Both the position numbers and the translations under genes were made by a program. The notes beneath the pieces are model-generated. The model was not told the origin of the DNA and did not search any database. It saw only the letters and a program-made list of their open reading frames with translations. From Microbacterium sp. (GTDB taxonomy: Bacteria; Actinomycetota; Actinomycetes; Actinomycetales; Microbacteriaceae), in assembly GCA_017306415.1 (NCBI GenBank), contig JAFKIL010000001.1, positions 186,001 through 250,000 of the forward strand: a stretch of 64,000 bases of DNA, given 5' to 3'. Shown here in pieces: positions 33,467 through 42,013 of the stretch (the first letter of the stretch is position 1; each line of letters starts with the position of its first letter).

Positions 33467-33494
33467 TTGACATCCAGTTAGTGAACACTAACCA
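33467..33494 (+). promoter_or_regulatory. Promoter of the acyl-CoA carboxylase operon
   Basis: Consensus -35 TTGACA (33467-33472) and, after 16 bp, a weak -10 TAACCA (33489-33494). The main operator fills the spacer. Confidence 0.5.
33477..33492. promoter_or_regulatory. TetR operator GTTAGTGAACACTAAC
   Basis: A perfect 16-bp palindrome (7-bp arms, AA centre) placed between -35 and -10 of the carboxylase operon, the classic position for repression by occlusion. The divergent TetR gene starts 32 bp away. Confidence 0.8.
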
Positions 33495-33550
33495 ACGTAG
33501 TGACGCGCGGACAACGGGCGTTGCAGGATCGTGACGTCGACGGGGATGGC

Positions 33551-35161
33551 ATGGGCATTCTGGGCGCGGACTCCGTCGCAGCACGGGGCGAGACCTTCGA
33601 GCGCAACGCCGTCGCGCAGGCGGGACTCGCCGAGGACCTGCGCCGCCGCCTCGCCCAGGCGGCGCTCGGCGGCCCGTCCGCGTCGCGGGAACGCCACGCG
33701 GCGCGAGGGAAGCTGTTGCCCCGGGACCGCGTGCGGCGGCTCCTCGACGAGGGGAGCCCCTTCATCGAGCTGGCGCCGCTCGCCGCCGAGGGTCTCTACG
33801 GGGGCGACGCGCCGGCCGCGGGAGTGATCGCCGGGATCGGTCTCGTCCACGGCCGCCACGTGATGGTCGTCTGCAACGACGCGACCGTCAAGGGTGGCAC
33901 GTATTACCCCATGACGGTCAAGAAGCACCTGCGCGCGCAGGAGGTGGCACTCGAGAACCGCCTGCCCTGCATCTACCTCGTCGACTCCGGTGGGGCCTTC
34001 CTCCCTCTGCAGGACGAGGTGTTCCCCGATCGCGATCACTTCGGCCGCATCTTCTTCAACCAGGCTCGGATGTCGGCAGCCGGCGTCCCGCAGATCGCCG
34101 CCGTGCTCGGATCCTGCACCGCCGGGGGCGCCTACGTCCCGGCGATGAGCGACGAGACGGTCATCGTGAAAGGGCAGGGGACGATCTTCCTCGGCGGTCC
34201 GCCACTGGTGAAGGCGGCCATCGGCGAGGTCGTGACGGCAGAGGAGCTCGGCGGCGGCGAGCTCCACGCACGGCGGTCCGGCGTCGTCGACCATCTCGCG
34301 GAGGACGACGAGCACGCCCTCGAGATCGTGCGCGACATCGTGGCGACCCTGCCGCCCCCCGCGGAGCCGGCCTGGGAGGTGCTCCCGCCGACGCCGCCCC
34401 GCGCGGATCCGGGAGAGCTCTACGGCGTCGTCCCTGTCGACGTGAATCAGCCGTACGACGTCAGAGAGGTGATCGCGCGGCTGGTGGACGGCAGCGAGTT
34501 CCACGAGTTCAAGAGGGAGTACGGCGCGACGCTCGTCACCGGGCACGCCCGCATCCACGGCCATCCGATCGGGATCGTGGCCAACAACGGCGTGCTCTTC
34601 TCGGAGTCGGCGCAGAAGGGCGCGCACTTCATCGAGCTGTGCGATCAACGCGGCATCCCTCTCCTCTTCCTGCAGAACATCTCCGGGTTCATGGTCGGAC
34701 GGGACGCCGAGGCCGGCGGCATCGCGAAGGACGGCGCCAAGATGGTCACGGCCGTCGCCACGACGCGGGTTCCGAAGCTCACCGTCGTGGTCGGCGGCTC
34801 GTTCGGCGCCGGCAACTACTCCATGTGCGGCCGCGCCTACTCGCCGCGATTCCTCTGGACCTGGCCCGCCAGTCGGATCTCCGTGATGGGCGGAGCGCAG
34901 GCGGCCGCCGTGCTCTCGACCGTCAAGGGCGACCAACTGGCGGCGCGCGGCGAGGACTGGTCCGCCGAGGAGAGGGCGGAGTTCGAGGCGCCGATCCGCG
35001 CCCGCTACGACGAACAGGGGAGTCCCTATTACGCGACGGCCCGGCTCTGGGACGACGGCGTCATCGATCCGGCGGACACGCGCGACCTCCTCGGGCTGGC
35101 CCTCGACGTCGTCTCCCGGACTCCGCTCCCCGAGCCGCGCTTCGGCCTCTTCCGGATGTGA
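33551..35161 (+). CDS. accD1: Acyl-CoA carboxylase beta (carboxyltransferase) subunit, methylcrotonyl-CoA type
   Basis: 536 aa from ATG 33551, the usual family length. GTG 33500 in the same frame would give 553 aa and is the alternative, since it lies where transcription would begin. N- and C-terminal carboxyltransferase domains are clear: [18 protein letters not shown] and [16 protein letters not shown], then [23 protein letters not shown] and [12 protein letters not shown]. It transfers CO2 from biotin to 3-methylcrotonyl-CoA in leucine breakdown. First gene of a five-gene operon. Confidence 0.9.
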   Translation: MGILGADSVAARGETFERNAVAQAGLAEDLRRRLAQAALGGPSASRERHAARGKLLPRDRVRRLLDEGSPFIELAPLAAEGLYGGDAPAAGVIAGIGLVHGRHVMVVCNDATVKGGTYYPMTVKKHLRAQEVALENRLPCIYLVDSGGAFLPLQDEVFPDRDHFGRIFFNQARMSAAGVPQIAAVLGSCTAGGAYVPAMSDETVIVKGQGTIFLGGPPLVKAAIGEVVTAEELGGGELHARRSGVVDHLAEDDEHALEIVRDIVATLPPPAEPAWEVLPPTPPRADPGELYGVVPVDVNQPYDVREVIARLVDGSEFHEFKREYGATLVTGHARIHGHPIGIVANNGVLFSESAQKGAHFIELCDQRGIPLLFLQNISGFMVGRDAEAGGIAKDGAKMVTAVATTRVPKLTVVVGGSFGAGNYSMCGRAYSPRFLWTWPASRISVMGGAQAAAVLSTVKGDQLAARGEDWSAEERAEFEAPIRARYDEQGSPYYATARLWDDGVIDPADTRDLLGLALDVVSRTPLPEPRFGLFRM

Positions 35162-35165
35162 GCGC

Positions 35166-37130
35166 ATGACACTCTTCGACACCGTGCTCGTCGCCAACCG
35201 TGGTGAGATCGCGCGCCGCGTCATCCGGACGCTGCGAGCGCTCGGAATCCGTTCTGTCGCGATCTACAGCGACGCCGATGCCGACGCGCCGCACGTGCGC
35301 GAGGCGGATGCCGCGGTGCGGGTCGGCCCCGCTGCCGCATCCGCGTCCTACCTCGACATCGACGCCGTCATCGCGGCGGCGGTGCGCGGCGGCGCGGGAG
35401 CGATCCATCCCGGGTACGGATTCCTCTCGGAGAACGCCGCATTCGCGCGCGCATGCGCGGACGCCGGGATCGTGTTCGTCGGACCGGGCGAACGGGCGCT
35501 CGAGGTCATGGCCGACAAGATCCGCGCGCGCGACCACGTCGCCGCGCACGGGGTGCCCATCGTGCCCGGGTTCAGCGCGGCCGGCATGGACGACGATCAG
35601 ATCGTCGCCGCGGCCGAGCGCGCCGGGTTCCCGCTTCTCATCAAGCCCTCCGCGGGCGGAGGAGGCAAGGGCATGCAGGTCGTGCGCGGCGCCGCGGAGC
35701 TCCCGGAGGCGCTCGCCACCGCTCGCCGGGTCGCGACCGCCGCGTTCGGCGACGACACCCTGCTGCTCGAACGGCTGATCGAGCGCCCCCGCCATATCGA
35801 GGTCCAGATCCTGGCCGACGCGCACGGACGGGTCATCCATCTCGGCGAGCGGGAGTGCACCCTGCAGAGGCGTCATCAGAAGGTGATGGAGGAGGCGCCG
35901 TCCGTGGTCGTCGACGCCGCGATCCGCGAGCGGATCGGGACGGCGGCCTGCGCCGCGGCGGCATCGGTCGACTATCGCGGGGCCGGGACCGTCGAGTTCC
36001 TCGTCGCGGCGGACCGCCCGGACGAGTTCTTCTTCATCGAGATGAACACGCGTCTCCAGGTCGAGCACCCGGTGACCGAGCTCGTCACGGGCGTCGACCT
36101 TGTGGAGCAGCAGCTGCGAGTCGCGGCGGGCGAACGACTCGCACTGACGCAGGGCGACATCGTTCTGCGCGGCCATGCCGTCGAGGCACGCGTGTACGCC
36201 GAGAGCCCCGAGCGCGGGTTCCTCCCCGCGACCGGTGAGGTCCTCCGGTGGCGGCCCGCGCGACCCACGCTCTCCGACGAGACGGGACGGACGGCGGTCC
36301 GCACCGACGCCGCTGTGGAGGCCGGGAGCGTGGTCGGGTCCGCGTACGACCCCATGATCGCGAAGGTCATCGCCTGGGGAGAAGACCGCACGACCGCGCT
36401 CGAGCGGCTCGACGTCGCACTCGCCGACACCGTGCTCCTGGGCGTGGAGTGCAACATCGCATTCCTGCGCGTCCTCGTCTCCGACCCCGACGTGCGCGCC
36501 GGGCGTCTGGACACCGGGCTCATCGACCGCCTGCCCCCCTTCGTCCCGCCGCCGCCCTCCGCGCCGGCCCTGATCGCGGCGGCGAACGCCGTCCCGCGGT
36601 CCCGCGAGCGGGTGGCTCATGCGTCCGAACTCTGGCGTTCCGGCTCCGGGTGGCGACTGGGCGGTCCTGACGCCGTTCCGCAGCAGGCGTTCCGCACGCC
36701 CACCGGCGTTCTCGTCACAGGCACGGCCACGGCGTCGGCCGGCGAAGCCGAGGTCGCCGTCGCGCGGGACGGAGCGATCTGGGTGCACGCCGACGGCGTC
36801 GCGACGCCGCTCGAGCCACTCAGCCGCCGGGAGGCAGCGGACGCGCGCCTGGCCGAGCGGGACCGGACGGTGGGAGCCAGCGACCCGGAGCTGCGATCCC
36901 CGATGCCGGGCGCCGTCGTCGCCGTCCACACGGTCGATGGCGCGCTCGTGGCGGCGGGAGACCGCATCGCCACGATCGAGGCCATGAAGATGGAGCATCC
37001 CGTCATCGCGCCGCACGAAGGATTCGTCGAACTGCTCGTCGCGACCGGCGATCAGGTCTCCCGCGGCACGCTTCTCGCGCGCGTCGTCCCTCGCGCCACG
37101 AGCGCTCCCGCTGCCCCCGACCGCCCCTGA
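35166..37130 (+). CDS. accA1: Acyl-CoA carboxylase alpha subunit (biotin carboxylase + biotin carrier)
   Basis: 654 aa. Biotin carboxylase domain about residues 1-450 ([14 protein letters not shown] at the start, ATP-grasp [23 protein letters not shown]). A middle BT-like region follows, then the biotin carrier domain with Lys608 in EAMKMEHP. Together with AccD1 it forms the methylcrotonyl-CoA carboxylase-type holoenzyme. ATG 35166 is 4 bp after the beta subunit stop. Confidence 0.93.
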   Translation: MTLFDTVLVANRGEIARRVIRTLRALGIRSVAIYSDADADAPHVREADAAVRVGPAAASASYLDIDAVIAAAVRGGAGAIHPGYGFLSENAAFARACADAGIVFVGPGERALEVMADKIRARDHVAAHGVPIVPGFSAAGMDDDQIVAAAERAGFPLLIKPSAGGGGKGMQVVRGAAELPEALATARRVATAAFGDDTLLLERLIERPRHIEVQILADAHGRVIHLGERECTLQRRHQKVMEEAPSVVVDAAIRERIGTAACAAAASVDYRGAGTVEFLVAADRPDEFFFIEMNTRLQVEHPVTELVTGVDLVEQQLRVAAGERLALTQGDIVLRGHAVEARVYAESPERGFLPATGEVLRWRPARPTLSDETGRTAVRTDAAVEAGSVVGSAYDPMIAKVIAWGEDRTTALERLDVALADTVLLGVECNIAFLRVLVSDPDVRAGRLDTGLIDRLPPFVPPPPSAPALIAAANAVPRSRERVAHASELWRSGSGWRLGGPDAVPQQAFRTPTGVLVTGTATASAGEAEVAVARDGAIWVHADGVATPLEPLSRREAADARLAERDRTVGASDPELRSPMPGAVVAVHTVDGALVAAGDRIATIEAMKMEHPVIAPHEGFVELLVATGDQVSRGTLLARVVPRATSAPAAPDRP

Positions 37131-37144
37131 CCCCGAGGTGCCGC

Positions 37145-38302
37145 ATGCCCGCATACGAATACGACCTGAATGACGACGAGCGCGAGCTCGCGCGCCTGAT
37201 GCGCGACTTCGCGGACGAGGTCGTGGCGCCGCGATCCTACGCGGCGGACACCGCGCACGAGCTGCCTCTCGACGTCGTGGCGCAGATGGGCGAGATGGGT
37301 CTGTTCGGGTTGCCTTTCCCCGAGGAGTACGGGGGACAGGGCGGCGACTACTTCGCTCTGGGTCTCGCGATCGAGGCCATCGGGCGGGTCGATCAATCCC
37401 TCGCGATCACGCTCGAGGCGGGGGTGAGCCTCGGCGCCATGCCGGTGTTCCGGTTCGGCACGCCGGCGCAGAGGGAGGAACTGCTCCCCGATCTGCTCTC
37501 CGGCGCCGCGCTCGCGGGGTTCGGACTCACGGAGCCGGAGGCGGGGTCGGATGCGGGCGCGACCCGCACGACGGCGCGCCTCGACGGCGACGAATGGGTG
37601 ATCGACGGCTCGAAGCAGTTCATCACCAATTCCGGCACCGCCATCACCCGCTTCGTGACCGTGACCGCCGTGACCGGCGAGCGGGACGGAGCGAAGGAGA
37701 TCTCCACGATCATCGTGCCGAACGGCACGCCCGGGTTCACGGTCGGACCGGCGTACGACAAGGTCGGCTGGCACGCGTCCGACACGCATCCGCTCACCTT
37801 CGCCGGGGCGCGCGTTCCCGCGGGCAACCTCCTCGGCGAACGCGGTCGGGGCTTCGCGAACTTCCTGCACATCCTCGACGAGGGGCGCATCGCCATCGCG
37901 GCGCTCGCGACAGGGGCGGCGGAGGGGTGCTTGGAGGCGGCGATCGACTACGCCGGATCCCGCACGGTCTTCGGTGAGGCGCTCGCGCGCCGGCAGGGCA
38001 TCCAGTTCATGATCGCCCGCATGCGGGCTCGCGTGCACACCGCGCGCCTCGCCTGGCACCACGCCGCGCGGCTGCGCGACGCCGGCCGGCCCTTCAAAGA
38101 GGAGGCCGCCATCGCGAAGCTCACCTCGAGCGATGCGGCGATGGACAACGCGCGGGATGCGACGCAGATCTTCGGAGGCAACGGCTTCATGAACGAATAC
38201 CCCGTCGCGCGCCATTACCGTGACTCCAAGATCCTCGAGATCGGCGAGGGCACGAGCGAGGTACAGCTGCTGGTCATCGCACGGTCGCTCGGGCTAGCGT
38301 GA
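37145..38302 (+). CDS. Acyl-CoA dehydrogenase (FadE19-like)
   Basis: 385-aa flavoprotein that introduces a trans-2 double bond into an acyl-CoA. Family motifs: GFGLTEPEAGSDAG for FAD/substrate binding and GGNGFMNEYPVARHYRD near the end. In the position where isovaleryl-CoA dehydrogenases have Gly/Ala (EIGAGTSE), this protein has Glu (EIGEGTSEVQ), the catalytic base position of short- and medium-chain enzymes. Operon context points to isovaleryl- or another branched acyl-CoA as substrate. Confidence 0.9.
   Translation: MPAYEYDLNDDERELARLMRDFADEVVAPRSYAADTAHELPLDVVAQMGEMGLFGLPFPEEYGGQGGDYFALGLAIEAIGRVDQSLAITLEAGVSLGAMPVFRFGTPAQREELLPDLLSGAALAGFGLTEPEAGSDAGATRTTARLDGDEWVIDGSKQFITNSGTAITRFVTVTAVTGERDGAKEISTIIVPNGTPGFTVGPAYDKVGWHASDTHPLTFAGARVPAGNLLGERGRGFANFLHILDEGRIAIAALATGAAEGCLEAAIDYAGSRTVFGEALARRQGIQFMIARMRARVHTARLAWHHAARLRDAGRPFKEEAAIAKLTSSDAAMDNARDATQIFGGNGFMNEYPVARHYRDSKILEIGEGTSEVQLLVIARSLGLA
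38295..38300 (+). promoter_or_regulatory. -10 hexamer TAGCGT before the MaoC gene
   Basis: TAGCGT-GACATC-GTG 38307. It overlaps the end of the dehydrogenase gene, so the last two genes of the operon could also be expressed from here. Confidence 0.35.
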
Positions 38303-38306
38303 CATC

Positions 38307-38825
38307 GTGACCGAGTCGCTCAGCGAGCACGTGCAGCGCGGGCTCTACTTCGAGGAGTGCGAGGTCGGGGCGCGCTATCTGCACCGGCCCGGACGTACCG
38401 CGACCGAGGCCGACAACGTCCTCTTCTCCTCACTGACCATGAACACGCAGGCGCTCCATCTGGACGCGGCCTTCGCGGCGACGCAGCCGTTCGGTCAGCG
38501 CCTGATGAACTCGATGTGGACCCTCGCCACGATGGTCGGCGCGTCGGTGTCGCAGATCACCCAGGGCACCCTCGTGGCGCAGCTCGGCCTCAGCGACATC
38601 GCGTTCCCGCATCCGCTGTTCGCCGGCGACACGCTCTACGTCGAGACGGAGATCCTGGCCACGCGACCGTCTGGTTCGCGCGCCGGCCAGGGGATCGTGA
38701 CGATGCGCCACACCGGACGCAACCAGCACGGGGAGGTCGTCGCCACAGCGACCCGCGTCGCGCTGATGTGGTGCCGCGACGCCGTCGAACGGGCTGCCGA
38801 CGCGGCGGAGGACGGCGGACGATGA
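38307..38825 (+). CDS. MaoC-family dehydratase (Rv2499c-like)
   Basis: 172-aa hot-dog fold hydratase that acts on (R)-3-hydroxyacyl-CoA/enoyl-CoA. The hydratase motif is seen as FSSLTMNTQALHLDAAFA followed by FGQRLMNS, with the active Asp and His. GTG 38307 follows the dehydrogenase stop by 4 bp. The operon encodes no crotonase-type methylglutaconyl-CoA hydratase, so this protein may hydrate that intermediate. Its stop overlaps the next start (ATGA). Confidence 0.87.
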   Translation: MTESLSEHVQRGLYFEECEVGARYLHRPGRTATEADNVLFSSLTMNTQALHLDAAFAATQPFGQRLMNSMWTLATMVGASVSQITQGTLVAQLGLSDIAFPHPLFAGDTLYVETEILATRPSGSRAGQGIVTMRHTGRNQHGEVVATATRVALMWCRDAVERAADAAEDGGR

Positions 38826-39628
38826 CCGACCTCGCGATGGGACCCGCGCTCCTGTTCTGCCCTGCCGACCGACCGGGCCGCTTCGCCAAGGCGGCCGCGC
38901 GCGCGGACGCGGTGATCCTGGATCTCGAGGACGCCGTGGCGCCCTCCGCGAAGACGGCGGCGCGCGGTGCGCTGATCGAGTCCGATCTCGACCCCGACCG
39001 CGTGATCGTCCGGGTGAACGCCCTCGACGGTCCAGACATCGTGTCGGACCTGTCGAGCCTGTCGCAGACGGACTACCGCACGATCATGGTGGCCAAGGCG
39101 GAGTCGCCCAAGCGGATCGGACGTCTGGACCCGCGCTTGCGCGTGATCGCGCTGTGCGAGACGGCCAAGGGCGTCGCCGCGGCCGAACGCCTGGCCGCGC
39201 TCGACAATGTCGCGGGTCTCATGTGGGGCGCCGAGGACCTCGTCGCGTCCCTCGGCGGCACGTCGAGCCGTCGGCCCAGCGGACGGTATCGGGACGTCGC
39301 GCGCTACGCGCGCTCCCGTGTCCTCGTCGCCGCGGGCGCGCAGGGCAAGGCCGCCGTCGACGCCGTGCACCTGGACATCGCGGACCTCAGAGGCCTCGCC
39401 CGCGAGGCCGCCGACGCCGCGGCGTCCGGCTTCCACGCCACGGCGTGCATCCACCCGGGTCAGGTGCCGGTCATCCGGGAGGCGTACCGGCCGGATGCCG
39501 AGGACGTGGCCTGGGCCCGAGCCGTGCTCGACGCCGCCGCCGGGGAGCGCGGCGTGTTCGCGTTCCGCGGACGGATGGTCGACGAGCCCGTCCTGCGGCA
39601 CGCGCGGACGGTGCTCTCGCGCGCGTGA
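38822..39628 (+). CDS. citE: CitE-like acyl-CoA lyase (HpcH/HpaI family, Rv2498c-like)
   Basis: 268-aa TIM-barrel lyase. Motifs: DAVILDLEDAVAPSAK, VIVRVNALDG, ALCETAKGV and WGAEDLVASLGG, with the Mg-binding Glu and Asp in place. Stand-alone CitE-like proteins are not citrate lyases, since citD/citF are missing. The M. tuberculosis homologue acts on (R)-3-hydroxy-3-methylglutaryl-CoA and citramalyl-CoA. Cleavage of HMG-CoA to acetyl-CoA and acetoacetate would finish leucine breakdown here. Confidence 0.88.
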   Translation: MTDLAMGPALLFCPADRPGRFAKAAARADAVILDLEDAVAPSAKTAARGALIESDLDPDRVIVRVNALDGPDIVSDLSSLSQTDYRTIMVAKAESPKRIGRLDPRLRVIALCETAKGVAAAERLAALDNVAGLMWGAEDLVASLGGTSSRRPSGRYRDVARYARSRVLVAAGAQGKAAVDAVHLDIADLRGLAREAADAAASGFHATACIHPGQVPVIREAYRPDAEDVAWARAVLDAAAGERGVFAFRGRMVDEPVLRHARTVLSRA

Positions 39629-39629
39629 G

Positions 39630-39649
39630 CCGCCTCGGACGTCAGGCGG
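39630..39649. terminator. Terminator-like hairpin after the leucine operon
   Basis: CCGCCT (39630-39635) pairs with AGGCGG (39644-39649) around an 8-nt loop, between convergent genes; the loop-side arm borders the stop of the phosphatase gene. Confidence 0.4.
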
Positions 39650-40250
39650 GGATGCCGAGGCTGGAGAGCACCCGCATGCGTTCGCGTTCGACGAGCAGCG
39701 TGTAGGACGCCCCGTTCGGCATGCGCGTCTCCGGCAGGGGGAGATCGCCACGGGTCGCGTGGCGCACGAGCTCCCGGATGAGGCCGCCGTGCGTGACCAC
39801 GACGACGGAGGCCGCGACGGGCGCAGTCCGCCGCCGCGCGTCGCGGGCCACGGTGCGCAGCGCGCGCACGGCGCGACGACGCACATGCGGCCAGGGCTCG
39901 GAGCCCGGGATGTCGGCGGTCGTGGGCGGCGCCCCCCAGCGCGCCGCATACTCGGCGGCGTCGACGCCCTCCGCCTCTCCGTAGGCTCGTTCGCGCAGCT
40001 GCGGGTAGTACGCCGACACGACCGTTCCGAGCTCGCCCGCGATGATCTCCGCCGTCTCCACGGCACGGCTGAGATCGCTCGAGACGACGACGCGGGGGAG
40101 TTCCGGATCCAGTGCATCGAGGAGCGCCAGCCCGGTCGCCCTCGCCTGCTGCCGTCCGACATCGTTGAGCGGGATGTCGGTGGTGCCCTGGATACGGCGG
40201 TCGCGATTCCAGTCGGTCTCGCCGTGTCGCACGAGGGTGAGGATCGTCAC
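39642..40250 (-). CDS. Histidine phosphatase (phosphoglycerate mutase-like)
   Basis: 202-aa member of the histidine phosphatase superfamily. The phosphorylated His lies in LVRHGETDWN (residues 6-15); the second His in VVTHGGLIREL and the Arg and Glu of SSDLSRAVETAE and LRERAYGEAEG complete the site. Substrate unknown. GTG 40248-40250 follows TAGGGT by 6 nt. It lies 9 bp after the sirtuin gene on the same strand. Confidence 0.86.
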   Translation of the reverse strand: MTILTLVRHGETDWNRDRRIQGTTDIPLNDVGRQQARATGLALLDALDPELPRVVVSSDLSRAVETAEIIAGELGTVVSAYYPQLRERAYGEAEGVDAAEYAARWGAPPTTADIPGSEPWPHVRRRAVRALRTVARDARRRTAPVAASVVVVTHGGLIRELVRHATRGDLPLPETRMPNGASYTLLVERERMRVLSSLGIPA

Positions 40251-40256
40251 CCCTCG

Positions 40257-40262
40257 ACCCTA
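40257..40262 (-). promoter_or_regulatory. -10 hexamer TAGGGT for the phosphatase
   Basis: Minus strand TAGGGT-CGAGGG-GTG. Its TAG (40260-40262) is the stop codon of the sirtuin gene. Confidence 0.45.
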
Positions 40263-41114
40263 GACGGCGGCGGCCTCGAGCTGCGCGGCGATGGCGGGCA
40301 GGACCTCGCTGGTGCCGGCGTCGACCTTCACCGTGGCGTGCGGATCGGACCGGGTCGCGCCGCGGTTCACGATCACGACGGGCAGACGCCTCCGGCGCGC
40401 GCGTTCGATGAGCCGGACGCCCGAGTTCACCACGAGGGAGGACCCGGCCACGAGGAGGGCCTCGCTCGTCCGGAGCAGCTGCTCCGCTTCACGGAAGCGC
40501 TCTGCCGGGATGAACTCCCCGAAGAAGACGACATCAGGCTTCAGCATCCCGCCGCACACCGTGCAGTCCGGCACGCGGAAGCCGTCCACGCTCTCGGGAC
40601 GCACATCGCCATCCGGGCCGAGGATCACGTCGTCGTCGACGCCGAGCCACGGGTTGTCCGCCTCGACCCGCGCCGCGAGGTCCCGGCGGTCGAAGACCTG
40701 GCCGCAGTGCGTGCAGAAGACCCGGCGCATCGTGCCATGGAGCTCGACCACGCGTCGGCTGCCGGCCCGGAGGTGCAGCCCGTCCACGTTCTGCGTCACG
40801 ACGCCGGCCGCGAGTCCCGTGCGCTCCATGTCCGCGATCGCAGCGTGGCCGGCGTTCGGCTCCGCCGCCGAGAACGCCCGCCAGCCGAGGTGACTGCCGA
40901 CCCAGTAACGCCGCCGCGCGGCATCGCTCTCGAGGAACTGCTGCACCGTCATCGGCGTGCGCACGGGGGCGCCCTTGCCGCGATAGTCCGGGATGCCGGA
41001 GTCGGTGGAGAGCCCCGCGCCGGTCAGGACGGCGATGCGCCGGCCCGCGAGGACGGAGGCGGCCTCTCGGACGAGCGCGTCCGTAGCGCTGTCCCGCGCG
41101 GTGACCACGGTCAT
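40260..41114 (-). CDS. Sir2-family NAD-dependent protein deacylase
   Basis: 284-aa sirtuin. NAD-binding GAGLSTDSGIPDYRG, catalytic TQNVDGLH plus ELHG, and a zinc site CTHC...CTVCGG are intact. It removes acyl groups from lysines using NAD. ATG 41112-41114 is chosen for its GGGGGTG Shine-Dalgarno; the in-frame start at 41162 lies close to the next gene. Acyl-CoA metabolism genes next door could be regulated by deacylation, but that is speculation. Confidence 0.9.
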   Translation of the reverse strand: MTVVTARDSATDALVREAASVLAGRRIAVLTGAGLSTDSGIPDYRGKGAPVRTPMTVQQFLESDAARRRYWVGSHLGWRAFSAAEPNAGHAAIADMERTGLAAGVVTQNVDGLHLRAGSRRVVELHGTMRRVFCTHCGQVFDRRDLAARVEADNPWLGVDDDVILGPDGDVRPESVDGFRVPDCTVCGGMLKPDVVFFGEFIPAERFREAEQLLRTSEALLVAGSSLVVNSGVRLIERARRRRLPVVIVNRGATRSDPHATVKVDAGTSEVLPAIAAQLEAAAV

Positions 41115-41188
41115 CCGATCACCCCCTTCTGTCCGAGCGTACGCCCGCCGGTTTTCCGGCATGTTACAAGGCGGGCCATCCTTGAGGG

Positions 41189-42013
41189 ATGGACCTCATC
41201 CCCATCGACGACCCCGCCGACCCCCGGCTCGCGGACTACCGGGATCTGACCGACGTCGCGCTGCGCCGCGCGCTGGAGCCCGCGGGAGGCCTCTACATCG
41301 CCGAGTCGGCGAAGGTCATCGGGCGGGCGCTCGCCGCCGGGCACCGGCCGCGATCGCTCATGGTGCAGGAGAAGTGGACCGCGGACGCCGCTGCACTGCT
41401 CGCCGCGCATCCCGGCGTGCCGGTGTACGTCGTGAGCGCGACGGTCGCGGAGTCGACGGCCGGATACGCCGTCCATCGGGGCGCGCTGGCCGCGATGCAT
41501 CGCCCGGAGCTGCCGTCGCTCGAGGAGACGGTGGCGGACGCGCGCCGCGTCGTCATCCTGGAGGACATCGTCGACCACACCAACGTCGGCGCGATGTTCC
41601 GCGGCGCGGCGGGGCTCGGTGCCGACGCGGTGCTGATCGGCCCGCGCTGCGCGGATCCGCTCTACCGCCGGAGCGTCCGGGTGAGCATGGGCACGGTGTT
41701 CCAGGTCCCGTGGACCCGCCTGCCGGACTGGCCCGCCGCGGGGGAACTCCTGCATGCCGCCGGACTCCATCTCGCCGCGCTCGCGCTGACGCCCGACGCC
41801 GTGCCCCTCGACGCGTTCGCGTCCGACCCGCCCCGGCGCCTCGCGCTGATGCTGGGCGCAGAGGGGGACGGACTCAGTCGCCGCGCGCTCGAGGCCGCCG
41901 ACACGATCGTGACGATCCCGATGTCAGGGGGAGTGGACTCCCTCAACGTCGCTGCCGCGAGCGCCGTCGCCCTCTGGGCGCTGCGGCCCCGCGGTCGGGC
42001 GCGTCGCGGCTAG
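41189..42013 (+). CDS. TrmH/SpoU-family RNA 2'-O-methyltransferase
   Basis: 274 aa. The SPOUT knot motifs are present: NVGAMFRGAAGLGADAVLIGP, LMLGAEGDGLS and IPMSGGVDSLNVAAASAVALW. An N-terminal substrate-binding domain (YIAESAKVIGRAL) precedes them. It methylates ribose in rRNA or tRNA with S-adenosylmethionine; the site cannot be deduced. Its stop overlaps the convergent SGNH gene by 4 bp. Confidence 0.9.
   Translation: MDLIPIDDPADPRLADYRDLTDVALRRALEPAGGLYIAESAKVIGRALAAGHRPRSLMVQEKWTADAAALLAAHPGVPVYVVSATVAESTAGYAVHRGALAAMHRPELPSLEETVADARRVVILEDIVDHTNVGAMFRGAAGLGADAVLIGPRCADPLYRRSVRVSMGTVFQVPWTRLPDWPAAGELLHAAGLHLAALALTPDAVPLDAFASDPPRRLALMLGAEGDGLSRRALEAADTIVTIPMSGGVDSLNVAAASAVALWALRPRGRARRG

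Noticed and set aside
33500..33550. GTG 33500 as the start of the carboxylase beta subunit
   Set aside because: Possible, since transcription may begin there, but the added 17 residues are unconserved in style and ATG 33551 gives the usual family length. Kept as an alternative only.
38822..39628. Citrate lyase beta subunit
   Set aside because: No citD or citF is present; the operon context and stand-alone form fit a CitE-like acyl-CoA lyase instead.
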